DNA of 64,000 nt from Mycobacterium sp. (lineage in GTDB: Bacteria; Actinomycetota; Actinomycetes; Mycobacteriales; Mycobacteriaceae). The DNA lies in contig JAOPWC010000174.1 in the NCBI GenBank assembly GCA_025965895.1, positions 1 to 64,000 of the forward strand, written 5' to 3'. Positions 7,434 through 15,554 of this stretch are shown here, in pieces (the first letter of the stretch is position 1; each line of letters begins with the position of its first letter). The notes under the pieces are model-generated. The model was not told the origin of the DNA. It did not search any database and saw only the letters and a program-made list of their open reading frames with translations. The position numbers were made by a program, and so were the translations under genes.

Positions 7434-8594
7434 CTACAAACCGGCCTGGCGCGCGATCAGCATCAGCTGCACCTCGGTGGTGCCCTCGCCGATCTCCAGG
7501 ATCTTGCTGTCGCGGTAGTGCCGGGCCACAGGGAACTCGTTCATGAATCCGTAACCGCCGAAGATCTGGGTCGCGTCACGCGCATTGTCCATCGCCGCCT
7601 CGCTGGCCACCAGCTTGGCGATCGCGGCCTGCTTCTTGAACGGCTTGCCTGACAGCATCAGCGCCGCCGCGTCGTAGTAGGCCGTTCGCGCGGTGTGCGC
7701 CCGGGCCTCCATCCGCGCGATCTTGAATGCGATGGCCTGGTGGCGGCCGATCGGCTGCCCGAACGCCTCACGTTGTTGGGCGTACTTCACGCATTCGTCG
7801 ACGCAGCCCTGCGCCGCGCCGACAGACAGCGCGGCGATCGCGACCCGGCCTTCGTCGAGGATCCGCAGGAAGTTCGCGTACCCGCGGCCCCGGTCGCCGA
7901 GTAGGTTCTCCTGCGGCACGCGGACGTCGACGAAGCTGAGCGGGTGGGTGTCCGACGCGTTCCAGCCCACCTTGTTGTAGGCGGGTTCGGCGGTGAAACC
8001 CGGCGTCGGCACCGGCACGAGGATCGACGAAATCTGCTTGTGCCCTTCGTCATCGCCGGTGACCGCGGTGACGGTGACAAGCTTGGTGATGTCGGTTCCG
8101 GAATTGGTGATGAATTGCTTGCTGCCGTTGATCACCCAGTGCCCATCGTGCAGCCGAGCGGTGGTCTTGGTCGCACCAGCGTCGGTGCCCCCGCCCGGCT
8201 CGGTCAACCCGAACGCCGCGAGCGCACGCCCGCTGGTGAGTTGCGGCAGCCACTCGAATTTCTGGTCGTCGTTGCCGAAGCGGTAGACGGGCATGGCGCC
8301 CAACGACACGCCGGCTTCCAGCGTGATCGCAACACTCTGGTCGATCTTGCCCAGTTCCTCGAGCGCCAGGCACAGCGCGAAGTAGTCGCCCCCCATCCCG
8401 CCGTACTCCTCGGGGAACGGCAGGCCGAACAGCCCCATGTCGGCCATGCCGGACACCACCTCGTACGGGAACGAGTGCTCGGCGTCATGCTTGGCGGCGA
8501 CCGGCGCGACCATACTTTGGGCGAAATCTCGCACTGTCTTGGCCAGCTGCTCATAGTGATCCGGCAACGCGCCGGTGGCCAGAAAGTCAGTCAT
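7434..8594 (-). CDS. fadE19: Acyl-CoA dehydrogenase (FadE19-like, branched-chain type)
   Basis: This flavoprotein of 386 residues removes two hydrogens from an acyl-CoA. Features are the FAD-binding segment FGLTEPGGGTDAGATKT (residues ~125-140), the central beta-domain, and the C-terminal helical bundle ending IFGGYGFMNEFPVARHYRD...ILEIGEGTTEVQ, where the Glu of GEGT is the usual base in short/branched-chain members. A much longer open frame runs upstream, but the ATG at 8594 gives a normal length and its ATGA overlaps the stop of the carboxylase alpha gene. Its place with accA1/accD1 and bkd matches the M. tuberculosis fadE19 neighbourhood, so isovaleryl-CoA or 2-methylbranched acyl-CoA is the likely substrate; this is inferred from context. 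Confidence 0.85.
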   Translation of the reverse strand: MTDFLATGALPDHYEQLAKTVRDFAQSMVAPVAAKHDAEHSFPYEVVSGMADMGLFGLPFPEEYGGMGGDYFALCLALEELGKIDQSVAITLEAGVSLGAMPVYRFGNDDQKFEWLPQLTSGRALAAFGLTEPGGGTDAGATKTTARLHDGHWVINGSKQFITNSGTDITKLVTVTAVTGDDEGHKQISSILVPVPTPGFTAEPAYNKVGWNASDTHPLSFVDVRVPQENLLGDRGRGYANFLRILDEGRVAIAALSVGAAQGCVDECVKYAQQREAFGQPIGRHQAIAFKIARMEARAHTARTAYYDAAALMLSGKPFKKQAAIAKLVASEAAMDNARDATQIFGGYGFMNEFPVARHYRDSKILEIGEGTTEVQLMLIARQAGL

Positions 8595-10576
8595 TGGTCT
8601 TCTTTCTTCGTGGCTGTGATCCGGGCCAGCGGCTGGCTCAGCTTGACCTGGTCGCCGACGCGGACGAGCAGTTCGGCAACCCCGTCGATCGGAGCTGTCA
8701 GCGCATGCTCCATCTTCATGGCTTCGACCACGACGACGACGGTGCCGGCGCGCACAGACGCGCCGGCTTCGACGCCGACCGCGACGACAGAACCGGGCAT
8801 CGGGCTTGCCAGTTCCGCGTCGCCGCTGTGCTCGTCGTCGGGTCGCACCGGGGCTTCCTGCACTTCGCACACCACGACCGCACCGTTGTCGCCGGCCAGC
8901 CAGATCTGCCCGCCTTCGGCCGCCACGGTGTACTCGGTGCGCAGCCCGTCCAGGGTCACGGTCAGGGTCCGACCTGTCAATGTGGCCGCGAGCAGACGGG
9001 ATTCGCCGTGCTCGACGGCGACCGTCGCGCCGGCGGGCCGGCCGAATATTCGGACGTGGTCGGTGCGCTCGCCGGCGCTCAGCCGGAACGCGATCGGCGC
9101 GCGCTCACCGACTCGCCACCCGGACGGTTCAGTCCACAGGTCAGCGGTCGATCCGGCCCACACCGTCAACCATCGGTAGGCCGCCGCGGCGATCAGCTGA
9201 TCGTCGGTCGGGGCAGCAGGCGAGAACTCGGCCAGTCGCCGCTCCAGCAGGCCGGTGTCGAGACGTCCGGCCGCCACGTCGGGATCGGCCAGCAGGAAGC
9301 GCGCGAACTCGATGTTGGTCGCCACGCCCAGCACGGCGGTGCCGGCGAGCGCACGGTCGAGCGTGCGCAACGCTGCGACGCGGTCCCCCGCGTGCGCGAT
9401 GACCTTGGCGAGCATCGGGTCGTAGTCGCTGCCGACGACGTAACCCTCGCTCAGGCCCGAATCGACGCGTATCCCGGGTCCGGTCGGTTCGACGAGTCCG
9501 ATCACCTTCCCGCCGGTGGGCAGGAATGCGCGACCGGGGTCCTCGGCGTAGACACGGGCCTCGATCGCGTGACCGTGCAGCGTGACGTCGTCTTGCGTGA
9601 CGGGCAGCTTTTCGCCCGCCGCGATCCGGACCTGCCATTCGACGAGATCCCAGCCGGTGACCATCTCGGTGACCGGATGTTCCACTTGAAGCCGGGTGTT
9701 CATCTCCAGGAAGAAGAACTCGTCGGGCTTCTCGGCCGACACGATGAACTCGACGGTGCCCGCCCCCGTGTAGTCGACGCTGCGCGCGGTGTCGCAGGCG
9801 GCCGCACCGATCCGGGCGCGGGTCGTGTCGTCGAGCAGCGGCGAGGGCGCCTCCTCGATCACCTTCTGGTGGCGGCGCTGCAGGCTGCATTCCCGCTCGC
9901 CGAAATGCACCACAGTGCCGTAACTGTCAGCGAGCACCTGCACTTCGATGTGGCGCGGCCGCGCAACAAACCGCTCGATGAACAACGTGTCGTCGCCGAA
10001 CGCGGCGGCGGCCTCACGTCGCGCCCCGGCGAGCGCGGCGCCTAACTCCTCTTCGCGTCCGACGACGCGCATCCCCTTTCCGCCTCCACCCGCGGAGGGT
10101 TTGACCAGCACCGGATACCCCACCTCGCCGGCCGCATCGATCAACTCCGCGTCGGTGAGCCCGGCACGGGCGATCCCGGGTACCACCGGCACACCGAAGC
10201 CCGCGACGGTGGACTTGGCCGCGATCTTGTCGCCCATCGTCTTGATCGCCTCGGCGGACGGTCCGATGAACACGATGCCCGCCTCGTCCACTGCAGCAGC
10301 GAAACCAGCGTTCTCTGAGAGGAACCCGTAGCCGGGATGGACTGCCTGTGCGCCGGTGCGCTGCGCCGCTGCGATGACCGCGTCGATGTTCAGGTAGCTC
10401 TGCCGCGCCGGTGCCGGGCCGATCGCGACCGCGACGTCGGCCTCGGCGACATGGCGTGCGTTGGCGTCGGCGTCGCTGTACACGGCGACGGACCGGATTC
10501 CCATCGAGCGAAGTGTGTGAATCACCCGCACCGCGATCTCCCCGCGGTTGGCCACCAGCACGGTGTCGAAGCCCAT
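8591..10576 (-). CDS. accA1: Acyl-CoA carboxylase alpha subunit (biotin carboxylase + BCCP)
   Basis: The 661-residue protein joins a biotin carboxylase domain (residues 1-~450: VLVANRGEIAVRV, ATP-grasp glycine loop KPSAGGGGKGMRVV, FFLEMNTRLQVEHPVTE) to a C-terminal biotinyl domain with EAMKMEH, biotinylated at Lys621. It carboxylates biotin for transfer by the AccD1 subunit encoded upstream. In mycobacteria AccA1-AccD1 acts as a 3-methylcrotonyl-CoA carboxylase in leucine breakdown, which fits the bkd/fadE19 neighbours. The start at 10576 (MGFDTVLVANRGE) is chosen because the extra upstream codons are non-homologous and overlap accD1. The start lies 5 bases after the accD1 stop, and the gene overlaps fadE19 by 4 bases, so the set is one transcription unit. 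Confidence 0.9.
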   Translation of the reverse strand: MGFDTVLVANRGEIAVRVIHTLRSMGIRSVAVYSDADANARHVAEADVAVAIGPAPARQSYLNIDAVIAAAQRTGAQAVHPGYGFLSENAGFAAAVDEAGIVFIGPSAEAIKTMGDKIAAKSTVAGFGVPVVPGIARAGLTDAELIDAAGEVGYPVLVKPSAGGGGKGMRVVGREEELGAALAGARREAAAAFGDDTLFIERFVARPRHIEVQVLADSYGTVVHFGERECSLQRRHQKVIEEAPSPLLDDTTRARIGAAACDTARSVDYTGAGTVEFIVSAEKPDEFFFLEMNTRLQVEHPVTEMVTGWDLVEWQVRIAAGEKLPVTQDDVTLHGHAIEARVYAEDPGRAFLPTGGKVIGLVEPTGPGIRVDSGLSEGYVVGSDYDPMLAKVIAHAGDRVAALRTLDRALAGTAVLGVATNIEFARFLLADPDVAAGRLDTGLLERRLAEFSPAAPTDDQLIAAAAYRWLTVWAGSTADLWTEPSGWRVGERAPIAFRLSAGERTDHVRIFGRPAGATVAVEHGESRLLAATLTGRTLTVTLDGLRTEYTVAAEGGQIWLAGDNGAVVVCEVQEAPVRPDDEHSGDAELASPMPGSVVAVGVEAGASVRAGTVVVVVEAMKMEHALTAPIDGVAELLVRVGDQVKLSQPLARITATKKEDQ

Positions 10577-10581
10577 CACGG

Positions 10582-12156
10582 TCACATCCTGAACACGCCG
10601 TAGGAAACGGACTCCACGGGGGCCTGGCCGACTACTGAAAGTGCAAGCCCCAGGATGGTTCTGGTGTCGGCGGGATCGATGACGCCGTCGTCCCACAACC
10701 TAGCTGTGGAGTAATACGGGTTGCCCTGGCGCTCGTACTGCTCACGGATCGGGGCCTTGAACATTTCCTGCTCGTCGGCAGTCCACGGCGTGCCTGCCGA
10801 CTCCAGCGCATCGCCACGCACGGTGGCCAGTACGGACGCCGCCTGTTCGCCGCCCATCACGGAAACCCGGGCATTCGGCCACATCCACAGAAACCGCGGC
10901 GAGTACGCGCGCCCGCACATCGAGTAATTGCCGGCGCCGTAGGAGCCGCCGATCACCACGGTGAGCTTGGGGACCCGCGCGCACGCCACTGCGGTCACCA
11001 TCTTTGCGCCGTGCTTGGCGATGCCGCCCGCCTCGTAGTCACGGCCCACCATGAAGCCGGAGATGTTCTGCAGGAACAGCAGCGGCACCATCCGCTTGTC
11101 GCAGAGCTCGATGAAATGCGCGCCCTTGAGAGCTGATTCGGAAAACAGCACTCCGTTGTTGGCGATTACTCCGACCGGGTGGCCGTGGATGCGTGCGAAA
11201 CCGGTGACCAGTGTCGACCCGTAATCGGCTTTGAACTCGGCGAATTTGCCGCCGTCGACGATGCGGTTGACCACCTGATGCACGTCGTAGGGCGTCCGCG
11301 GGTCGATCGGCACGACGTCGTAGAGCTCGCTTTGCTCGGCGGCAGCATCCACGGTGGGCGCCACGTCCCAAACGTGGCGCTCGCGCGGACCCAGCGTCGA
11401 GACGATCCGGCGCACGATGCGCAGCGCGTCCCGGTCGTCGTGTGCCAGATGGTCGGTGACCCCGGACGTTTTCGAATGCAGGAAACCGCCGCCGAGTTCC
11501 TCGGCGGTCACCACCTCGCCGGTTGCGGCCTTCACCAGCGGCGGCCCACCGAGGAAGATCGTGCCCTGATTGCGCACGATCACAGCCTCGTCGCTCATCG
11601 CCGGCACATAGGCGCCCCCGGCGGTGCATGATCCGAGCACCGCCGCTATTTGCGGGACGCCGGCCGCGCTGAGGGTCGCCTGGTTGTAGAAGATGCGTCC
11701 GAAGTGCTCCCGGTCGGGAAAGACCTCGTCCTGCCGCGGCAGGAACGCTCCGCCGGAGTCGACCAGATAGACGCAGGGCAGACGGTTCTGCCCGGCCACT
11801 TCCTGTGCGCGCAAATGCTTTTTCACCGTGACCGGGTAATACGTGCCCCCTTTGACCGTCGCGTCGTTGCCGACGATCACGCACTCGCGGCCGGATACGC
11901 GGCCTATGCCCGTGATGATGCCGGCGCCGGGACACTCGTCGTCGTACATGCCGTCGGCGGCCAGCGGGGACAACTCGAGGAACGGACTGCCTGCGTCGAG
12001 CAACCCGTCGACCCGCTCACGAGGCAACAGCTTGCCGCGTCCGACATGCCGTTCGCGGGCCCGCTGGGGCCCTCCGAGGGCGGTGGCGGCAAGCTTGCCG
12101 CGCAGCTCGGCGACGAGCGCCAGGTGCTGCTCGCGATTCGATACCTGAGATGTCAC
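10582..12156 (-). CDS. accD1: Acyl-CoA carboxylase beta subunit (carboxyltransferase)
   Basis: This 524-residue carboxyltransferase has the two crotonase-like halves of the family: the N-terminal half with GGTYYPVTVKKHLRAQEVA and YLVDSGGAFLPRQ, and the C-terminal half with GVIANNGVLFSESALKGAHF and VIGGSYGAGNYSMCGRAY. This set is characteristic of 3-methylcrotonyl-CoA carboxylase beta chains. It transfers CO2 from biotinyl-AccA1 to the acyl-CoA. It is the first gene of accD1-accA1-fadE19, and its ATG lies only 18 bases from the paired operator at 12173-12215, so the TetR regulator transcribed the other way very likely controls it. M. tuberculosis has scoB/scoA/fadD35 between this gene and the regulator; they are absent here. 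Confidence 0.9.
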   Translation of the reverse strand: MTSQVSNREQHLALVAELRGKLAATALGGPQRARERHVGRGKLLPRERVDGLLDAGSPFLELSPLAADGMYDDECPGAGIITGIGRVSGRECVIVGNDATVKGGTYYPVTVKKHLRAQEVAGQNRLPCVYLVDSGGAFLPRQDEVFPDREHFGRIFYNQATLSAAGVPQIAAVLGSCTAGGAYVPAMSDEAVIVRNQGTIFLGGPPLVKAATGEVVTAEELGGGFLHSKTSGVTDHLAHDDRDALRIVRRIVSTLGPRERHVWDVAPTVDAAAEQSELYDVVPIDPRTPYDVHQVVNRIVDGGKFAEFKADYGSTLVTGFARIHGHPVGVIANNGVLFSESALKGAHFIELCDKRMVPLLFLQNISGFMVGRDYEAGGIAKHGAKMVTAVACARVPKLTVVIGGSYGAGNYSMCGRAYSPRFLWMWPNARVSVMGGEQAASVLATVRGDALESAGTPWTADEQEMFKAPIREQYERQGNPYYSTARLWDDGVIDPADTRTILGLALSVVGQAPVESVSYGVFRM

Positions 12157-12172
12157 GCGGCCGTCCAGATGC

Positions 12173-12215
12173 AGTTAATCATGACTAACTCCGCCGATGT
12201 TAGTTACGATTAACT
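12173..12215. promoter_or_regulatory. Paired TetR operator between accD1 and its regulator
   Basis: Two near-palindromic 14-mers face each other: TTAATCATGACTAA (12175-12188) and TTAGTTACGATTAA (12200-12213). Together they form a larger imperfect inverted repeat (AGTTAATC... ...GATTAACT). This fills most of the 62-base gap between divergent starts, so it probably overlaps both promoters. A TetR protein bound here would repress both accD1 and itself. Confidence 0.65.
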
Positions 12216-12218
12216 GAA

Positions 12219-12827
12219 ATGTCCATCGGCCAAGAGCACACTCGGCGTCACCGCATGAAGTCGGACCGGCGCTCACAGCTGATCGCCGCAGCCGAACGGC
12301 TGATAGCCGAACGCGGGTTCCTGGCCGTTCGGCTGGAGGACATCGGCGCTGCGGCGGGTGTCAGTGGCCCCGCGATCTACCGGCATTTCCCGAACAAGGA
12401 AGGAATGCTGGTAGAGCTGTTGGTCGGCATCAGCACCCGCCTGCTCGCGGGCGCAGAGGATGTGGTCGCCGCTGCAGCCAATCCGGCCTCTGCCCTCGAC
12501 GGACTGATCGAGTTTCACCTCGACTTCGCGCTCGGCGAACCTGACCTGATCCGCATCCAGGACCGCGATCTGGGGCACCTGCCGGCGTCCGCCAAGCGGC
12601 AGGTGCGCAAGGCCCAGCGGCAGTATGTCGAGATCTGGGTCTGTGTGCTACGCGACCTTTACGGGTCGCTTGCGGAGTCCGACGCGCGGCTGATGGCCCA
12701 TGCAGGCTTCGGACTGCTCAATTCGACGCCTCATAGCGCGAAGCCGGGAAGCCCCGAACGGTCACGCGCCGTCCTTCGTGCGATGACGGTGGCCGCCCTG
12801 TCAGCCGGCGGCCACCTCACTCAGTGA
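12219..12827 (+). CDS. TetR-family regulator of the acyl-CoA carboxylase operon
   Basis: The 202-residue protein has an N-terminal TetR helix-turn-helix (residues ~17-60: RSQLIAAAERLIAERGF, LEDIGAAAGVSGPAIYRHF) and an all-helical ligand domain. It matches the M. tuberculosis Rv2506 position and size class. The gene is divergent from accD1 and shares the operator at 12173-12215. The likely ligand is an acyl-CoA of the leucine/branched-chain pathway, an inference from context. The ATG at 12219 has no Shine-Dalgarno and lies 4 bases from the operator, so it may be leaderless; an internal ATG at 12255 is the alternative start. Its stop faces the DUF6131 stop at 12832. Confidence 0.82.
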   Translation: MSIGQEHTRRHRMKSDRRSQLIAAAERLIAERGFLAVRLEDIGAAAGVSGPAIYRHFPNKEGMLVELLVGISTRLLAGAEDVVAAAANPASALDGLIEFHLDFALGEPDLIRIQDRDLGHLPASAKRQVRKAQRQYVEIWVCVLRDLYGSLAESDARLMAHAGFGLLNSTPHSAKPGSPERSRAVLRAMTVAALSAGGHLTQ

Positions 12828-12831
12828 CTGT

Positions 12832-12987
12832 TCAGTACCAGTAGCGCCGGCCCGCAACAGGGCGCCCCACCGCGCCCAAGATCCACAGGACAGCACCGAT
12901 GATCAGCAAAATGACACCGATCGTCCACAGGATTGAGATCTTCAGGACGAAACCGAGAATGAGCAGAATCGCTCCGAGGACAATCAT
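12832..12987 (-). CDS. DUF6131-type 51-residue hydrophobic protein, copy 1
   Basis: A very short protein beginning MIVLGAILLILGFVLKISI, with two hydrophobic stretches (residues ~2-15 and ~19-40) separated by a short polar turn, and a conserved basic/aromatic end (GRPVAGRRYWY). This is the signature of the DUF6131 micro-proteins found in several copies in mycobacteria; function unknown, membrane location inferred. The next gene upstream (13049-13204) encodes a close relative, so this is a tandem duplication. It is conserved at both protein and DNA level near its start, including the upstream CCAATCGCTAGG-like segment. Confidence 0.78.
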   Translation of the reverse strand: MIVLGAILLILGFVLKISILWTIGVILLIIGAVLWILGAVGRPVAGRRYWY

Positions 12988-13048
12988 GACACTCCAATCG
13001 CTAGGCCGTTAGGGCGTTATCCTCTAGAAGGCTGCAGTCAATGGATCG

Positions 13049-13204
13049 TCAGTACCAGTAGCGTCTGCCGCCCACCGGTCGCCCGGCGCGGCCCAGCAGC
13101 CAGAACACGGCACCGATCACCAACAGGATGATGCCAATGACCCACAGCCAGTAGATGTTCAGGACAAATCCCAGAATGAGCAGAATCGCACCAAGGACAA
13201 TCAT
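13049..13204 (-). CDS. DUF6131-type 51-residue hydrophobic protein, copy 2
   Basis: Same length and plan as the neighbouring copy: MIVLGAILLILGFVLNIYW, a second hydrophobic helix and the end GRPVGGRRYWY. The first 15 residues are identical in the two copies and the C-terminal 12 nearly so, while the middle has drifted (NIYWLWVIG against KISILWTIG). The spacing between copies is 61 bases. The family is mycobacterial and uncharacterised. The upstream neighbour is another small membrane protein, so a membrane or envelope role is a reasonable guess only. Confidence 0.78.
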   Translation of the reverse strand: MIVLGAILLILGFVLNIYWLWVIGIILLVIGAVFWLLGRAGRPVGGRRYWY

Positions 13205-13217
13205 CGCACTCCAATCG

Positions 13218-13463
13218 CTAGGCTGCTTCTTGCCAGCTGTTCAGCAGGCGACTGCTACTGGGCTTGGGTAGGTTGCAGTTGGTCACCTTCGGGTTCACAC
13301 CCGCATAGTTGAGCGGGCCTACCACAACAGTCAGCGCGATGGTTCCACCTGTCGCGCAGTTGGTTTCGCCACCCTTGAAGTAATCCCGCTGCCAGGCCGC
13401 CAACACCCCGATCAGCAACCAGATCAGCACGATGATGCCGATAACTCCGCCGGGTCGTCCCAT
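13218..13463 (-). CDS. Small single-pass membrane protein, unknown family
   Basis: The 81-residue product begins MGRPGGVIGIIVLIWLLIG: a transmembrane helix (residues ~6-24) with a short N-terminal tail, then a polar domain containing two cysteines (ETNCATGG and VTNCNLP) that could form a disulfide outside the membrane. I chose ATG 13463 because GGAGG lies 6 bases upstream; longer open frame upstream overlaps the S9 peptidase and is not needed. It is 13 bases before the DUF6131 copy 2 start. No family is recognised. Confidence 0.65.
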   Translation of the reverse strand: MGRPGGVIGIIVLIWLLIGVLAAWQRDYFKGGETNCATGGTIALTVVVGPLNYAGVNPKVTNCNLPKPSSSRLLNSWQEAA

Positions 13464-13572
13464 CGTCGGCCTCCATCTGCTTTCGCTGCGCCCTTGCTTA
13501 CCCTCACGACGATATTTCAAACATGGCGCTTCTGGAGCGGCTTCGCGATTGTTACCCGGCAAAAACCCCCGA

Positions 13573-15453
13573 TCACGACGCCGCTCGCGCCGCGGCAAAG
13601 GCCGAATGGAGCCACTCGCCGATCTCGCCAGCCAGCGTAGCGCGGTTCTCGCGCTTGACGATGTCGTGGCCGTCGTCGTCGAAGAGCAGGTAGCGCACGT
13701 TGCGGCCGAGTCTTCGCAGCGCGTCAACGATTTGCTCGGATTCCGTAACCGGCACGTTGGTGTCGTTGGTGCCGTGCACCACCAGCAACGGCGCGGTCAG
13801 TGCCTCGACGCGGCGCAATGGGGACAACTGTTCGAGCAGTTCCCGGTCACCGACCGGATGCCCGTACTTCGGGTATGCCGCATCGGCGATCCAGGGTTCG
13901 GTGTTGCGGTAGAACCGCGTCAAATCGCTCATCCCACAGATGCTGATGCCGGCGGCGAACAGGTCCGGATGAAATGCCAGCGCCGCCAGCGTGAGGTATC
14001 CGCCGTAGGACCATCCCGCACATGCGATGCGGGCGGGATCCGCCAGACCGCTGTCGACGAGAAATCCCACACTGTCGGCGACGTCGTCGATCGCGGCGAA
14101 CCGCTTCTCCTTGTCATCAGCGTGCATGAAGGTTTTGCCGAACCCGCCCGAGCCGCGGACATTCGGTGTGAACACGGTGATCCCGGCATTGAGCAGCCCA
14201 GGAAACATCTCGCTGTATCCCGGCCTGGACTGGCCTTCCGGGCCGCCGTGCAGATAGACGAGCGCCCCGGTGGCAGCGATGCCCGCCGGCGGCCGGTGGA
14301 GCCAGCCGGTGAACACCAAACCGTCGCGGGCGGTGATCGTTTCCAACGTCGGCCCGGGCGAAAACCCCCTGACCGAAGGTCCGCGGCTGGGCTCGCGGTC
14401 GATGCGTTCCCACTCCCGCGATCGCGGGTCGACGAGCTCGACCGTTCGCGGCATCGACGGGCTCTCAACGGTCATCGCGACCATCGAGCCGCCCGCGCTT
14501 ATGCTCAACTGGCTGGCCACCATGCCCGGAAGCGGAATTGGCTCCTGCAATGTGTAGTCGGTGAATTCGAGGATCTGCAACTCGCTGCGCCCCGACACGT
14601 TCCACAACAGGGCGACGGTCGAGAGGTCGTCGCTGATGATGAACTCGTCGAGATCACAATCGGGCCGTTCGGCCACCACCTGGTATGTGACACCATCCAC
14701 GGTGGCGGTGACTTCGAGCAACCGGGCGTGGTCGCATCCGTTGTCGCTGCGGATAAGCGCCCGTAGGAACCCCTGCTTGCTGTTGACGCCGTATGTCTTG
14801 TGCGGGTAATAAAGCCTGGTCTCCTCGCCGGTGAGGCCATACCGGATCCGGCGCGGATGGTGGTCGTCGAGGATTAGTCCCGCATCGGTGGTCGAGCCGG
14901 GATCGGCGGGAAGCAGGCCGATCTCGGTCAGCCCATGCAACATGATCAGCTCGCGGTAGCCGCGGGGCCCGACCCGCACCAGCGAAGCGCCGGCCCAGGC
15001 GTCGATCAACTTGCCGCCCGAACGGCGATCCAGCACAATCCGATTCCCCGTCGCAGGATCGATCAGGCACGACGACCCGATACCGTCCTCACCAATGAGG
15101 ATCGCCGCCACCTGCGTGCCGTCCCAGCCGACCAGCTCGGCCGTGCCTGATTCCTCGCCGTCGATCCGCGACGCCATCCTGTCGTCAGGATCGGTTGTGA
15201 CCACCCATATCTGGGTGCGGGTACCGCCCTCGGGCGCCACCTCGCAGGCCAGCCAGTGCCCGTCGGCGGAGTGGATGACCCGGGTGACGGGACCGTCGAC
15301 GGGCAGCACCACATCGCGCGACGAGCTGGCCCGCCAGCCCCGTAAGAAGCGCTGCACCGCCCGCGGGTAGCCTGCGTCATCGACTATGTGCGCGAACGCG
15401 GTGGCGTCCGGGGACACCGATGCGCCGTAGTTGGCGCGCACCTGCTGTCCCAC
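13573..15453 (-). CDS. S9-family (prolyl oligopeptidase-type) serine peptidase
   Basis: The 626-residue protein has an N-terminal beta-propeller-like region (residues ~20-360) and a C-terminal alpha/beta-hydrolase peptidase domain. The catalytic residues are visible: Ser482 in GWSYGGYLTL, Asp in VVHGTNDTNVPV and His in DDDGHDIVKREN. HGGPEGQSRPGYSEMF is the usual oxyanion-region motif. No signal peptide is seen, so it is probably cytoplasmic and acts on short peptides. The start is a GTG at 15453. It is the third gene of the ligase-amidotransferase-peptidase operon, 101 bases after asnB, and the gap holds tandem repeats encoding overlapping micro-ORFs. Its likely role is processing or recycling the peptide-like product of the operon, by analogy to peptidases in NAGGN-type clusters. 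Confidence 0.82.
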   Translation of the reverse strand: MGQQVRANYGASVSPDATAFAHIVDDAGYPRAVQRFLRGWRASSSRDVVLPVDGPVTRVIHSADGHWLACEVAPEGGTRTQIWVVTTDPDDRMASRIDGEESGTAELVGWDGTQVAAILIGEDGIGSSCLIDPATGNRIVLDRRSGGKLIDAWAGASLVRVGPRGYRELIMLHGLTEIGLLPADPGSTTDAGLILDDHHPRRIRYGLTGEETRLYYPHKTYGVNSKQGFLRALIRSDNGCDHARLLEVTATVDGVTYQVVAERPDCDLDEFIISDDLSTVALLWNVSGRSELQILEFTDYTLQEPIPLPGMVASQLSISAGGSMVAMTVESPSMPRTVELVDPRSREWERIDREPSRGPSVRGFSPGPTLETITARDGLVFTGWLHRPPAGIAATGALVYLHGGPEGQSRPGYSEMFPGLLNAGITVFTPNVRGSGGFGKTFMHADDKEKRFAAIDDVADSVGFLVDSGLADPARIACAGWSYGGYLTLAALAFHPDLFAAGISICGMSDLTRFYRNTEPWIADAAYPKYGHPVGDRELLEQLSPLRRVEALTAPLLVVHGTNDTNVPVTESEQIVDALRRLGRNVRYLLFDDDGHDIVKRENRATLAGEIGEWLHSAFAAARAAS

Positions 15454-15480
15454 GGTGTCTAATCCTCTTCGCCCAAACGG

Positions 15481-15551
15481 CTCATCGCTGCCTGACCCTC
15501 TTCGCGCGAGCGCTCATCGCTGCCTGACCCTCTTCGCGCGAGCGCTCATCG
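15481..15551 (-). repeat. 2.2 copies of a 32-bp tandem repeat encoding chained micro-ORFs
   Basis: Two perfect 32-base units (15481-15512, 15513-15544) plus 7 bases, with a diverged third copy at ~15461-15480. Read on the minus strand each unit holds ATG, ten further codons (product MSARAKRVRQR) and TGA, and that TGA overlaps the next ATG as ATGA. The third, diverged unit reads MSRLGEED and stops 5 bases before the peptidase GTG. It may act as translational coupling or as a mobile intergenic repeat. Confidence 0.7.
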
Positions 15552-15554
15552 ACG

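Noticed and set aside
8595..8870. Longer acyl-CoA dehydrogenase from an upstream Met
   Set aside because: The extra region is the antisense-like, Arg-rich reading of the accA1 3' end; the ATG at 8594 gives the family length.
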